A stretch of 64,000 nucleotides of DNA from Fontivita pretiosa (lineage in GTDB: Bacteria; Planctomycetota; Phycisphaerae; Tepidisphaerales; Tepidisphaeraceae). Positions within the stretch are counted from its first letter, which is position 1. Every line of letters starts with the position of its first letter. Location: NCBI RefSeq assembly GCF_050410795.1, contig NZ_CP191258.1:4092001-4156000 (forward strand). The letters are read 5' to 3'. Under the pieces are notes generated by a model, which did not search any database, was not told where the DNA came from, and saw only the letters and a list, made by a program, of their open reading frames with translations. Shown in pieces: positions 54,087 through 61,627 of the stretch. The position numbers and the translations under genes are program-made.

Positions 54087-56092
54087 TACTCAAACTCTCC
54101 CGGCTCCAGATCACGGATTTCCTCCAAAAGTTTCCTCGTGTTGGCGGCGGTCTGCTCGCTGGCTTTGGCGATGCGATCGGCGACACCGCCAGCGCCAAGT
54201 CCGCGGGCTTCAGCTGCGTTGAACGTGCCGGCAACACCGATGGTGCGATTCTGTGCCTGAGCAAGCAGATCGGACAGACCCGCAAATCGCGCAGCGATAT
54301 CCGGCGGACCTTTGGGTTTACCAGGACCGCCGGATTCCGTTTCCCTGGCAGTGCGTTTGGAGCGGGCTTCGTTGATGGCTTTGATCCACTCGTCGCGCGC
54401 AGCGTCTATCGCATCCTGAGCGGCCTTGATCTTGGCGGCGTTGGCGGCGGTGACATCCGCGATCATGGCGTTGTATTCACCGCCGATCCGCGCCAGTTCA
54501 GACTCGCTCTGCTGACTTTCAAGCTGGCGCCGAGCGACGCGCTCCAGCTCGGTTTGTGCCAGAGCGTTCTGGCGCTGCCGCTCGATCTCGTTCTGCGTCT
54601 GCTGACTGAGACGATTGGCCAGGTCCTTGGCAGCGGCCGCGTCGTAGGTGTCGTCGAAGAGCGTGAACAGGTCGTGCCAGCGGTTCTCCAGCCAGTTCTG
54701 CACGCCTTCCCACGCCGACTGCACGAAGCTGGTGAAGTTGGTCCAGGTTTTGGACAGGAACGCGGTGGTTTCGATCCACGCCACCGACAGCGCATGCTGC
54801 ACGATCTCCCACGCCGCCAGAGCGCCGTAGAAGGCGCCGTAGGCGATCTTCAGGAACCAGAGCTTGAACTGGAGCCAAACGGGTTGGATAGCCGCAATGC
54901 CCTTGTCCCATTCCAGCTTGAGCGTGAGCCAGAGGATGCGAGCGGCCAGCCCGATATCGCCGGCAGCAAGGGCGTCGGAGATGCCGCCGAACGCCGCCAC
55001 CGCCTCAGCGCGAAGTTCGTTGAACCGCTGTGCGAGCCATGCCAGGGCCTTCGCTCCGGCACCCGACACATATATAAGGTATGCGCCCAGCGCCGCGACG
55101 GCGGCGATGGTCAAACCGATGGGGGAGACGAGCCACGCGAAGATCGAGCCAACAAAGCGCAGCACTGCGGCTGCCTTCGTCGTCGACATCGCCAGCAGTC
55201 CCAGCGCCGCCCCGACCTTCGCAAGGACCGCTCCGAACACAACGATGCCCGTGCCTGCAACCACGACCGCGGCGGCGACCTTGAATACTGTCACCACAAG
55301 CTGGCGGTGTTCTTTGATAAAAGCATTGACCTTCACGGCCAGCTCGGTCATCCGCACGGCCGCTTCGCGCAACGTGCCGGCAAGAGCCGAGCCGATCGCC
55401 GCCGACGTGCGCTTGACGACGCTGCCGAGATCCGCCAGCGCATCATCCAGCTCGTCGGCGGCCGCAGCACTTTCGCTCGAGACGGTGAGCCCCAGCTCGC
55501 GCGCCCGCTTGCGGTATTTGTTCAACCCCGCCTCGCCTCGCTGCATCATCGGCAGCAGCGCCGTGCCGGCGCGGCCGAAGATTTGCATCGCCAAAGCTGC
55601 GCGAGCGGTGGGGTCTTGCACACGCCAGAGTGCATCGGCGATCGCCGTGAATTGCTGTTCAGGGTTCATGGTTGCCAGCCCGCCCAAGTCCACCCCCAAA
55701 GCAGCGAATGCTTCGGCGGCAGCCTTCGAGCCGCTGGCCGCGGCGAAGACCGACCGCTGCATCTTCCGCACGCCTGCTTCGAGCGCGCCCAAGTCCGCAC
55801 CGGTCTGGCCCGCGGCATAGCCAAGTTCCGAGAGCGCCTCGGTGGAAAGCCCGGTGCGTTCGGACAAGTCCAAGAGCTGCGCCTCGGAGCTGGCGAAATG
55901 TTTGCCCATCGCTGCCAGTGGCGCGACGATGGCAGCGCCGACAGCGGTGAGCTTCTTGCCGATGGAGGTGATTCCTTCGCCGAACGCCCTGAGCCGCTTC
56001 GACGCCTTCTGCAAGCCCTTGACGAAGCTGCTGTCTTTGACCAAAAGCTCGACATAGGCGCTGCCCGCCCTGATGCCTGATGCAAAGGCCAT
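54086..56092 (-). CDS. Phage tail tape measure protein
   Basis: 668 residues. The N-terminus has GLQKASKRLRAFGEGITSIG and the TP901-like core (LSERTGLSTEALSELGYAAG, MQIFGRAGTALLPMMQRG). Two or more hydrophobic segments follow in the middle (AAAVVVAGTGIVVFGAVLAK, WLVSPIGLTIAAVAALGAYL), then long Gln/Glu/Arg-rich helices. It sets tail length and occupies the tail tube, which implies a long-tailed (siphovirus-like) particle. Short length for the family would predict a fairly short tail. Confidence 0.92.
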   Translation of the reverse strand: MAFASGIRAGSAYVELLVKDSSFVKGLQKASKRLRAFGEGITSIGKKLTAVGAAIVAPLAAMGKHFASSEAQLLDLSERTGLSTEALSELGYAAGQTGADLGALEAGVRKMQRSVFAAASGSKAAAEAFAALGVDLGGLATMNPEQQFTAIADALWRVQDPTARAALAMQIFGRAGTALLPMMQRGEAGLNKYRKRARELGLTVSSESAAAADELDDALADLGSVVKRTSAAIGSALAGTLREAAVRMTELAVKVNAFIKEHRQLVVTVFKVAAAVVVAGTGIVVFGAVLAKVGAALGLLAMSTTKAAAVLRFVGSIFAWLVSPIGLTIAAVAALGAYLIYVSGAGAKALAWLAQRFNELRAEAVAAFGGISDALAAGDIGLAARILWLTLKLEWDKGIAAIQPVWLQFKLWFLKIAYGAFYGALAAWEIVQHALSVAWIETTAFLSKTWTNFTSFVQSAWEGVQNWLENRWHDLFTLFDDTYDAAAAKDLANRLSQQTQNEIERQRQNALAQTELERVARRQLESQQSESELARIGGEYNAMIADVTAANAAKIKAAQDAIDAARDEWIKAINEARSKRTARETESGGPGKPKGPPDIAARFAGLSDLLAQAQNRTIGVAGTFNAAEARGLGAGGVADRIAKASEQTAANTRKLLEEIRDLEPGEFE

Positions 56093-56095
56093 GAC

Positions 56096-56890
56096 TCAAC
56101 CTCCCGCCGCATAGTCGCGCCTGCGCTTGATCCAGTCGCGCAACCAGGCGAAGACGTTCATGGCCGGGACTAGACGCACGATCTCCTTGCCGAGCTTGGC
56201 GCCCCAACCCAAGGGGCTGCCCATGCCGAGCACGACCGACGCCACGCCCAGGATCAGCCAGCTCACGCCGATGATCCACACCGCGCGATCGATGCGCCGG
56301 CCCCACACGACGTACCAGCGGGATTCCAGCCGCTGATACCCCAGCTCTTGTCGGTTGATCTGGTCATTCAGCGATGTGATCTGGCGCTGCGTGGCCTGAA
56401 TCGCGACCTTTGTCTGCTCGGCATCGAGGAGAACTTCCTTGTGTTCATCCGATGCCGCAGCGAGATACACCTTGCCCGTGGAATCCGAATGAGGGACCGC
56501 GCGCTGGACATGCCGCTCGGCCGACTCGGTGTGTGCGACGACACCCGCAACGCCGTCAGAAGCGGCGACGACAGGTTGCGCGATTGGCGCCAGCCTCGTT
56601 CGGCAGCCCGCCAGCGCCAGCGTGATGAAGATGATTCCGATCAGCCGCATCGTTTGATCAACAAAGACGGACTTCAGCAGGCGGATGTCACCCTTCAGCG
56701 GCTTGGCGCCGGCGGCGGCCTTGAGCGATGACGGATGAAAGTCCGCCGGCCGTAGCGCGCGTCCTTTCTTCGGGTCGCGGTTCACGTTGGCCAGCATTGC
56801 CAGGATCGCTGCCGTGTGATTCCACTCCTGCTCAATGCGGCCCTCCGCCATCAACAGGAGCTGCCGCAGCGTCATTCCGCCGGCTGGCAC
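56096..56890 (-). CDS. Fusion of tail-chaperone-like N-terminus and lipoprotein with membrane helix
   Basis: 264 residues. The first ~75 (LRQLLLMAEGRIEQEWNHTA ... RALRPADFHPS) look like the small protein that in phages often follows the tail-chaperone gene. They then run into a lipoprotein signal (RLIGIIFITLALAGC) starting at an internal Met near residue 80. After that come a helical periplasmic part (AEQTKVAIQATQRQITSLND) and a C-terminal membrane helix (WIIGVSWLILGVASVVLGMG). The second part could be a spanin-like or envelope protein of the phage. Either the two genes have fused or the second starts internally; both would be in one frame. Confidence 0.6.
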   Translation of the reverse strand: MPAGGMTLRQLLLMAEGRIEQEWNHTAAILAMLANVNRDPKKGRALRPADFHPSSLKAAAGAKPLKGDIRLLKSVFVDQTMRLIGIIFITLALAGCRTRLAPIAQPVVAASDGVAGVVAHTESAERHVQRAVPHSDSTGKVYLAAASDEHKEVLLDAEQTKVAIQATQRQITSLNDQINRQELGYQRLESRWYVVWGRRIDRAVWIIGVSWLILGVASVVLGMGSPLGWGAKLGKEIVRLVPAMNVFAWLRDWIKRRRDYAAGG

Positions 56891-57378
56891 GCCGACGATG
56901 CCGGCACACTGCCAGATGAGACACTCGGCATCAGCGGCGGCTGATCGTCGGCCTTCTCCAGCTCGCGCAGGATCGCCGCCTCCAGTTCCGGGCTGTCCAA
57001 CCTCGTCTCTGCCCGGCGGACGATCGTCTGCTCCAGCGTGCGCAGCTTCGCCATCGCCTTGGCCAGCACCCGCCGCCGGGCCTGCGGGAAAAAATCGACC
57101 AGCTCCTCCAGCAGCGCCGTCGTCGCCGCGTCGATCGCATCACCTGCCATGGCGCGGCCGAAGTCGGTGTCGCTGATCTGCTTGGCGTCCGCCTCCGGCT
57201 TGCAGAGGCAATAGATCACATCGCACAGAAGCAGCGGATCAGTCACCAGGCGATCGACCAACTTGCCCTCGACCACTTCCAGCAGGTTCACGCTGGCCAG
57301 GTCGCGCACGCGCTTGATTGCGTCCACGTTCACCGTGACGGTCCAGGTGCGGCCGGCGTTATCAGCGAATGTCTTCAT
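56872..57378 (-). CDS. Phage tail assembly (chaperone-like) protein
   Basis: 168 residues from the ATG at 57378 (KTFADNAGRTWTVTVNVDAI follows); an upstream start at 57444 is possible. The pattern of a short beta strand pair, then KRVRDLASVNLLEVVEGKLV and a helical C-terminus, and its place between tube and tape-measure genes, fit tail assembly chaperones of planctomycete and related phages. It overlaps the next gene by 19 bases, where a frameshift product is often made; no slippery site was identified. Confidence 0.6.
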   Translation of the reverse strand: MKTFADNAGRTWTVTVNVDAIKRVRDLASVNLLEVVEGKLVDRLVTDPLLLCDVIYCLCKPEADAKQISDTDFGRAMAGDAIDAATTALLEELVDFFPQARRRVLAKAMAKLRTLEQTIVRRAETRLDSPELEAAILRELEKADDQPPLMPSVSSGSVPASSACQPAE

Positions 57379-57500
57379 CACGAGCCTCAGCAAAACCTGG
57401 CTTGATCCATCGATGTCGGATATCTTCTGGGCGGCTGGCGGCACTCCCCGGCGAAGGTTCCTTCCTGCTTCGCCACCCGTGGGCCGTTTTCATGCGCCCA

Positions 57501-57947
57501 TCACGGTGCGATCGTCTTCCAGATCGGCGCGTTAGCTGAATACGTCGGCTTGGCCGTGACCTTCACGCTGATCGCGTCCTCCAGCGGCTCATCGCGGCTG
57601 AAGTCGATGATCGAGCAGTCGGCCCACAGCCCCTGGCTGCCGTTGGTGGTGATGTCGCCGTCCATCGCCGCCAGGCCGATCAGCGTGTTGTTGAAGTACG
57701 CCTGCTGGATGGCGGTGAATCCGGCGTCGGCGGTGTCCCACACCATCTCGAACTCGATGGTGCCTTCCTTGAGCGTGCCGGCGGTGGCGCGCCAGCCCTG
57801 GTTGGCGCGCGTCGTGACGTCGGCCTCGCCTTTCTGGAGGTTGAGCGTGACGTTCTTGACGTTGCCCAGCAGTGTCCAGGTCGGCGTGCCGCCGATGCCG
57901 GCGACGCAGAAGTAAAGCTTCGCGTCCAAGCCGAGTTTCACGCTCAT
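57501..57947 (-). CDS. Phage tail tube (major tail) protein
   Basis: 148 residues. It has the tail-tube beta-barrel pattern: KLGLDAKLYFCVAGIGGTPT, NVKNVTLNLQKGEADVTTRA, and EGTIEFEMVWDTADAGFTAI, ending in DAISVKVTAKPTYS. Such proteins form the hexameric rings of the tail tube. It is flanked by the gp10-like and chaperone-like genes as expected. Confidence 0.85.
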   Translation of the reverse strand: MSVKLGLDAKLYFCVAGIGGTPTWTLLGNVKNVTLNLQKGEADVTTRANQGWRATAGTLKEGTIEFEMVWDTADAGFTAIQQAYFNNTLIGLAAMDGDITTNGSQGLWADCSIIDFSRDEPLEDAISVKVTAKPTYSANAPIWKTIAP

Positions 57948-57951
57948 GGTC

Positions 57952-58347
57952 TTATCCTTTCACCGAGTTCGCCCACATCGCGGGCAGGCGGTCCCTGGTC
58001 TTGTCCAGCGCCGGCCCCATGAAGGGACGCCTGGGGTACTGCTCGTTGCGGAAGTGCCCGCCGAACTCGTGGGCCTTTCCACTCGTGCCGGCAACTTCCA
58101 CATCAGGTCCGATGACCACACTCTGTATCGCCTTCTCCACGGCATACTTCAGGGCGTTACGCAGGCGCCCCGCGCGCGTGTGCGGCGGCGTTCCCTTGGG
58201 CGAGGGCCTGGCGTGCTTCTTGATCGAGCGGCGCGCAGTGAGACGGATCGCAGCCCCGGCGTGGCCGAGGCTGGTGATGTTGCCCTTGCGCGCGGCACTG
58301 CTCACCTTCCTGGCGTCGAATCGAGTCCTGGTTTTGGTGCCGACCAT
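57952..58347 (-). CDS. HK97 gp10-like tail completion/neck protein
   Basis: 131 residues: basic N-terminus, then a patch SPKGTPPHTRAGRLRNALKY, VVIGPDVEVAGTSGKAHEFG and a C-terminal YPRRPFMGPALDKTRDRLPA. The G-x-HE-G and RPF-x-P-AL motifs are typical of the HK97-gp10 family that closes the neck. Four bases from the tail-tube gene. Confidence 0.85.
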   Translation of the reverse strand: MVGTKTRTRFDARKVSSAARKGNITSLGHAGAAIRLTARRSIKKHARPSPKGTPPHTRAGRLRNALKYAVEKAIQSVVIGPDVEVAGTSGKAHEFGGHFRNEQYPRRPFMGPALDKTRDRLPAMWANSVKG

Positions 58348-58361
58348 GTCTGCTCAGCCGC

Positions 58362-58595
58362 TTACGTGAGTGTGATGTCATTGTCCACGGACGTTTCGGC
58401 CTGTCGCGCAGCAGCATCGGCGGCCTGGCGCGACTCCTGCGAGCGCACGGCCTGCTTGATGTAGTCGATCACCGCCCGCTTCATGAACTGCTGGCGGCTG
58501 ATCCCCGACCCCGCCTGCCAGCCGTGTGCCTCACAGAAGGCCGCGAGCACTCGCGGCGCCACGGCGTCGGGGATTTCGATCGTCAGTTGAGCCAT
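58362..58595 (-). CDS. Small phage protein, possible ribbon-helix-helix-like
   Basis: 77 residues from the ATG at 58595; longer starts lack support. LTIEIPDAVAPRVLAAFCEA, then a helix pair and an acidic tail (ARQAETSVDNDITLT). The single beta strand followed by two helices recalls ribbon-helix-helix proteins, but the place in a head-tail gene run suggests a small structural or assembly role. Function unknown. Confidence 0.65.
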   Translation of the reverse strand: MAQLTIEIPDAVAPRVLAAFCEAHGWQAGSGISRQQFMKRAVIDYIKQAVRSQESRQAADAAARQAETSVDNDITLT

Positions 58596-58612
58596 GTGTG
58601 TCTCCCTGCTGG

Positions 58613-59923
58613 CTATCCGGTTACCTGCACGATGTGCACAGCGGCGACCCATCTGATCGTCTTGCTGTTCTCGCCCTGCACCTTGACCACCAGCGCGTTG
58701 TTTGTCGCATCAGCCTCGACGCTCACCGTCCAGGCACTGGCGGCAGGGTCTGCGGCGAGAACCTCCACGGTCGGTGTACCGACCAGTGCGGTGGTGTTGC
58801 CTGTGTTGCGGTCGATGGCACCACGGATCTGCCACGCCTTGGTCTCATCGTTGGCGTCTGTGCGCCGGGCGATCAGCCAGATCACGAACACCCAGGACGT
58901 ATCCTGCGGCACGACCATGCGCTGGAAGCTGCCGTCGATGAGCAGCTCGCTCAGCGTGTTGTTGGCCGTCTGGCGGCGGATGACCATCCGCCTGCCCTGG
59001 GCATCACCGGTTGTGCTAAAACGTCCACCGGCGAAGGTGTGCTCTCCCGTCCAGTCGCTTTTGGAGAAGTAGCCTTCGGCGTGCCCACCAAGCCCCCAAC
59101 ATTGAGTCTCCTGGCCCTCGGCATGAGCGCCGGTGTTGCTCGTGATGGTCCTGTAGCCTTCGGCGTGGGCCGCCGTGCCGTAACAGTCGGTTTGATAGCC
59201 TTCGGCATGGGCGTAGGCGTCACGGGCGATCGTCTGATACCCCTGGGCGTGGGAGTAATTGCCGATCGCCTGGGTCAAGTAGCCCTCCGCATGGGACAGC
59301 GTGCCCGTGGCCAAGCCGCTTCCCTCCTGCACGTTGCCGGTGAGGCTGGCGATTCCCGTGGCGGCAAAGCCGTTGCCATCAACGCTCGCGCCGACGGACA
59401 TGCTGGTCGGTGTGGGCGGCGAAAGAGGGCTTGCATTGTCGTTCCAGCTCGGTTCAGCGTCATCGTACACACTGCTCTGGCCGACGAGCTCGCGCCAGAA
59501 TTGGAAGTCCGATGATCCGCCGTAGTTCTTCCAGATCTGATAGCCGGAAGCGCCACTGACGGCGGGCCACGACCAGGTAATCGTGTAGTTGGTGCTGTTG
59601 CCGGAGTCATCGGTCAGCGAGGCCGAAGCGTAGGTGCTACTGTAGACCTTCTGGCCGCCGACCAGCTTGTAGGCGTAGACCCGGATCTCGTGCGTCTGGC
59701 CGTAGTTCCAGTACTCCGAGCCATCGCCGTAGGTGATGGACCCGTTGGCGCTGGTCGGCCCGGCGATCGTGGCCAAGTTGGTGATCACGGCGCCGCTGGC
59801 CTGAAACCCGCCCGCCGCATCTCGGCGCATGATCTTCGATGCCGTCGGGGCCGAGGTCGCATCCGTGATGTCGGCCGAGACGTGCGTGTGCGGGCCGGGT
59901 TGGCCCGAAGCGCGATAGCCCAT
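58613..59923 (-). CDS. Phage tail fibre-like protein with HAEGY repeats
   Basis: 436 residues from the ATG at 59923 (TGATG overlap with the gene before). The N-terminal collar has PHTHVSADITDATSAPTASK, typical of tail fibres, and then a fibronectin-like domain (YTITWSWPAVSGASGYQIWK). Six near-exact repeats of the form (S/G)HAEGYxTxxxG at about residues 215-315 form a trimeric beta-roll of the YadA/fibre-head type. The C-terminal part is a compact beta domain. Confidence 0.82.
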   Translation of the reverse strand: MGYRASGQPGPHTHVSADITDATSAPTASKIMRRDAAGGFQASGAVITNLATIAGPTSANGSITYGDGSEYWNYGQTHEIRVYAYKLVGGQKVYSSTYASASLTDDSGNSTNYTITWSWPAVSGASGYQIWKNYGGSSDFQFWRELVGQSSVYDDAEPSWNDNASPLSPPTPTSMSVGASVDGNGFAATGIASLTGNVQEGSGLATGTLSHAEGYLTQAIGNYSHAQGYQTIARDAYAHAEGYQTDCYGTAAHAEGYRTITSNTGAHAEGQETQCWGLGGHAEGYFSKSDWTGEHTFAGGRFSTTGDAQGRRMVIRRQTANNTLSELLIDGSFQRMVVPQDTSWVFVIWLIARRTDANDETKAWQIRGAIDRNTGNTTALVGTPTVEVLAADPAASAWTVSVEADATNNALVVKVQGENSKTIRWVAAVHIVQVTG

Positions 59924-60177
59924 CACCAAGTCCCTCCGACAATCGTCACCGTATCGCCAGCCGTCCCCTTGACCTGCACCTCGGCCAGGTTGATGCGCTG
60001 AAAGTCGTGCCACTCGCCCGGTATCCACGGCACATCTGAGCCGTCGTCGCCTCTGAAGTTGACGACCCCGATGTTGCCCGGCGGACAGGAGATCGTCACC
60101 GAGCCCACCAGCGGGCCGGCCGACAGCGGCTGGTAGTTCGCGGTCACCGTGACCTTGCGCAGGATGAGGTTGTTCAT
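59923..60177 (-). CDS. Small phage protein of unknown function
   Basis: 84 residues, beta-rich (NLILRKVTVTANYQPLSAGP, NFRGDDGSDVPWIPGEWHDF). It ends in VTIVGGTW. No family recognised; its place and coupling with the fibre gene suggest a fibre-attachment or decoration role. Confidence 0.65.
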   Translation of the reverse strand: MNNLILRKVTVTANYQPLSAGPLVGSVTISCPPGNIGVVNFRGDDGSDVPWIPGEWHDFQRINLAEVQVKGTAGDTVTIVGGTW

Positions 60178-60181
60178 CGCT

Positions 60182-60610
60182 CTACCTCGCGATGCGGAAC
60201 GTGATCGTCAGCACGCTGGTGAACACGCCCTTGGATTCCAGGTGTTCCAGCGCGTAGATCGGCTGGTTCTCCGTCCTGACCCAGATCGCATCAGGCCGGG
60301 TCGTCAGCCGTTTCAGGCGAAGCTGATCGGCGATCTGCTGCACCGTCTCCATGAGCGCATCCAGCGAGGCGGTATCTGCGGCATCCACCTTCTTCTGCAC
60401 GGCGACATCGACGGCCACTTCGTGCTGGTTGAGCGTGCGGCCGAGGTTCGTGATGGTGATGCCCTTGGGCACGACCGACACGCGCAGCGTTTTGAGCTGT
60501 CCCAGGTCGAACTGCGGGCGATAGAAGCGGACGGCTGTGAAGCCCAGTGCCGCGTCGTTCAGCTCTGCGACCACGGCATCGGCAACCAGGATGGACAGCG
60601 ATGGGTTCAC
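60182..60610 (-). CDS. Phage neck/tail terminator-like protein
   Basis: 142 residues. FYRPQFDLGQLKTLRVSVVP, LMETVQQIADQLRLKRLTTR and a final VFTSVLTITFRIAR resemble the tail terminator fold (beta sheet with one long helix), as in minor tail protein U-like families. The gene order supports it. Not certain. Confidence 0.6.
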   Translation of the reverse strand: MNPSLSILVADAVVAELNDAALGFTAVRFYRPQFDLGQLKTLRVSVVPKGITITNLGRTLNQHEVAVDVAVQKKVDAADTASLDALMETVQQIADQLRLKRLTTRPDAIWVRTENQPIYALEHLESKGVFTSVLTITFRIAR

Positions 60611-60859
60611 CTACTTCTCCTTCGCGGAAGTGGACAGGCGCTGCCCCTCCAGCAGCGCCAGCCTTCGCTCCACCGCCTGGTACTCGGCCCGCAGGCTGCG
60701 GCTCTCAAAGATCATCTCGTCCAGCCGCTTCTCCAGGTTGTCGAGCTTGGTCGTGACCACGCCCCACTGGATGGTGACGGCGATCAGGCCGAACAGCGCG
60801 GTCACGAAGACCGCGGCCCAGCCGCTCCATTCGATGCGATTTGATCTGTCCTCGCTCAT
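60611..60859 (-). CDS. Small phage membrane protein with coiled coil
   Basis: 82 residues from the ATG at 60859. One membrane helix (AAVFVTALFGLIAVTIQWGV) is followed by a coiled coil (LDNLEKRLDEMIFESRSLRA). Small membrane proteins of this shape in phage late regions are often holin- or spanin-like or structural; the family is not recognised. Confidence 0.6.
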   Translation of the reverse strand: MSEDRSNRIEWSGWAAVFVTALFGLIAVTIQWGVVTTKLDNLEKRLDEMIFESRSLRAEYQAVERRLALLEGQRLSTSAKEK

Positions 60860-61242
60860 GGTGTGACCACCTCGTCCACCTGCTTCGTGTGGATCCGCAG
60901 CGTCCGCCGGTACGGATCGCTGTAGCGCCAGCACGGCTCATCGCCAGGCCCGGTCACCTCGTAGATGAAGCTGCGGGCATCCTGCGTCTCGACGATCTGA
61001 TCGCCGCGCTGGGGCAGGATCGGGTCATCCTCGAGCACGAGGTCTGCGGCGAAGATCAGGTAATCGCGCGACTCAACCCGCAGCACCGCGCCGCCGCCAT
61101 CGTCCAGCTCGAACAGCGTCTTGCCGATCGTCGCGGCGACGGACACCGACTGCTCGCCGCGCTGGTACGTCACCTGGCGCGTGGCGAACTTGTTTCGCTG
61201 GTCCTCCAGCCACGCCGATGCTCGTTCCAGCAAATCCGCCAC
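60856..61242 (-). CDS. Phage head-tail joining protein-like
   Basis: 128 residues; its stop overlaps the next start by 4 bases. The pattern (SAWLEDQRNKFATRQVTYQR, SRDYLIFAADLVLEDDPILP, GDQIVE) matches head-closure/joining proteins of siphophages that follow the capsid genes, and the place fits. Confidence 0.7.
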   Translation of the reverse strand: MADLLERASAWLEDQRNKFATRQVTYQRGEQSVSVAATIGKTLFELDDGGGAVLRVESRDYLIFAADLVLEDDPILPQRGDQIVETQDARSFIYEVTGPGDEPCWRYSDPYRRTLRIHTKQVDEVVTP

Positions 61243-61252
61243 GGCGATGACC

Positions 61253-61585
61253 TCACTGGCTCATGCGCACGCGCACGGTCGCATCGGCATCCGCCGCGGC
61301 GCGCGTGGTCTTGCCCAGCAGCTTGTTGCCCGCGGCTGTGGCGGTCGCCTGCTGCGCGGCGGCGTTCCAGTACACGGTCACGCCCGCACCGATCGCGCTG
61401 CCGCCAGCGGTGGATTTGGGGAAGTCGAAGATGCCGGCCACCGCCAGCGAACCTTGCTGGTTGGCCGCGATCGGTCGCACCGCCACGCCCACCAGATCGT
61501 TCTGCACCACCACCGCGCCCGCCGCCACGTCGGCGCCGGGCGTGTAGTCGATCGACATCCCATCCTGGACAAACTGCGCGCCCAT
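61253..61585 (-). CDS. Phage capsid decoration/cement protein (DUF2190)
   Basis: 110 residues. DUF2190 pattern: IDYTPGADVAAGAVVVQNDL, VGVAVRPIAANQQGSLAVAG, IFDFPK and a TVYWNAAAQQAT strand. These small beta-barrel proteins decorate phage capsids. It directly follows the protease-capsid gene. Confidence 0.88.
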   Translation of the reverse strand: MGAQFVQDGMSIDYTPGADVAAGAVVVQNDLVGVAVRPIAANQQGSLAVAGIFDFPKSTAGGSAIGAGVTVYWNAAAQQATATAAGNKLLGKTTRAAADADATVRVRMSQ

Positions 61586-61627
61586 GTTCGTTTCCTTTCA
61601 AATCGGCAATCGGCAATCGCAAATGCC

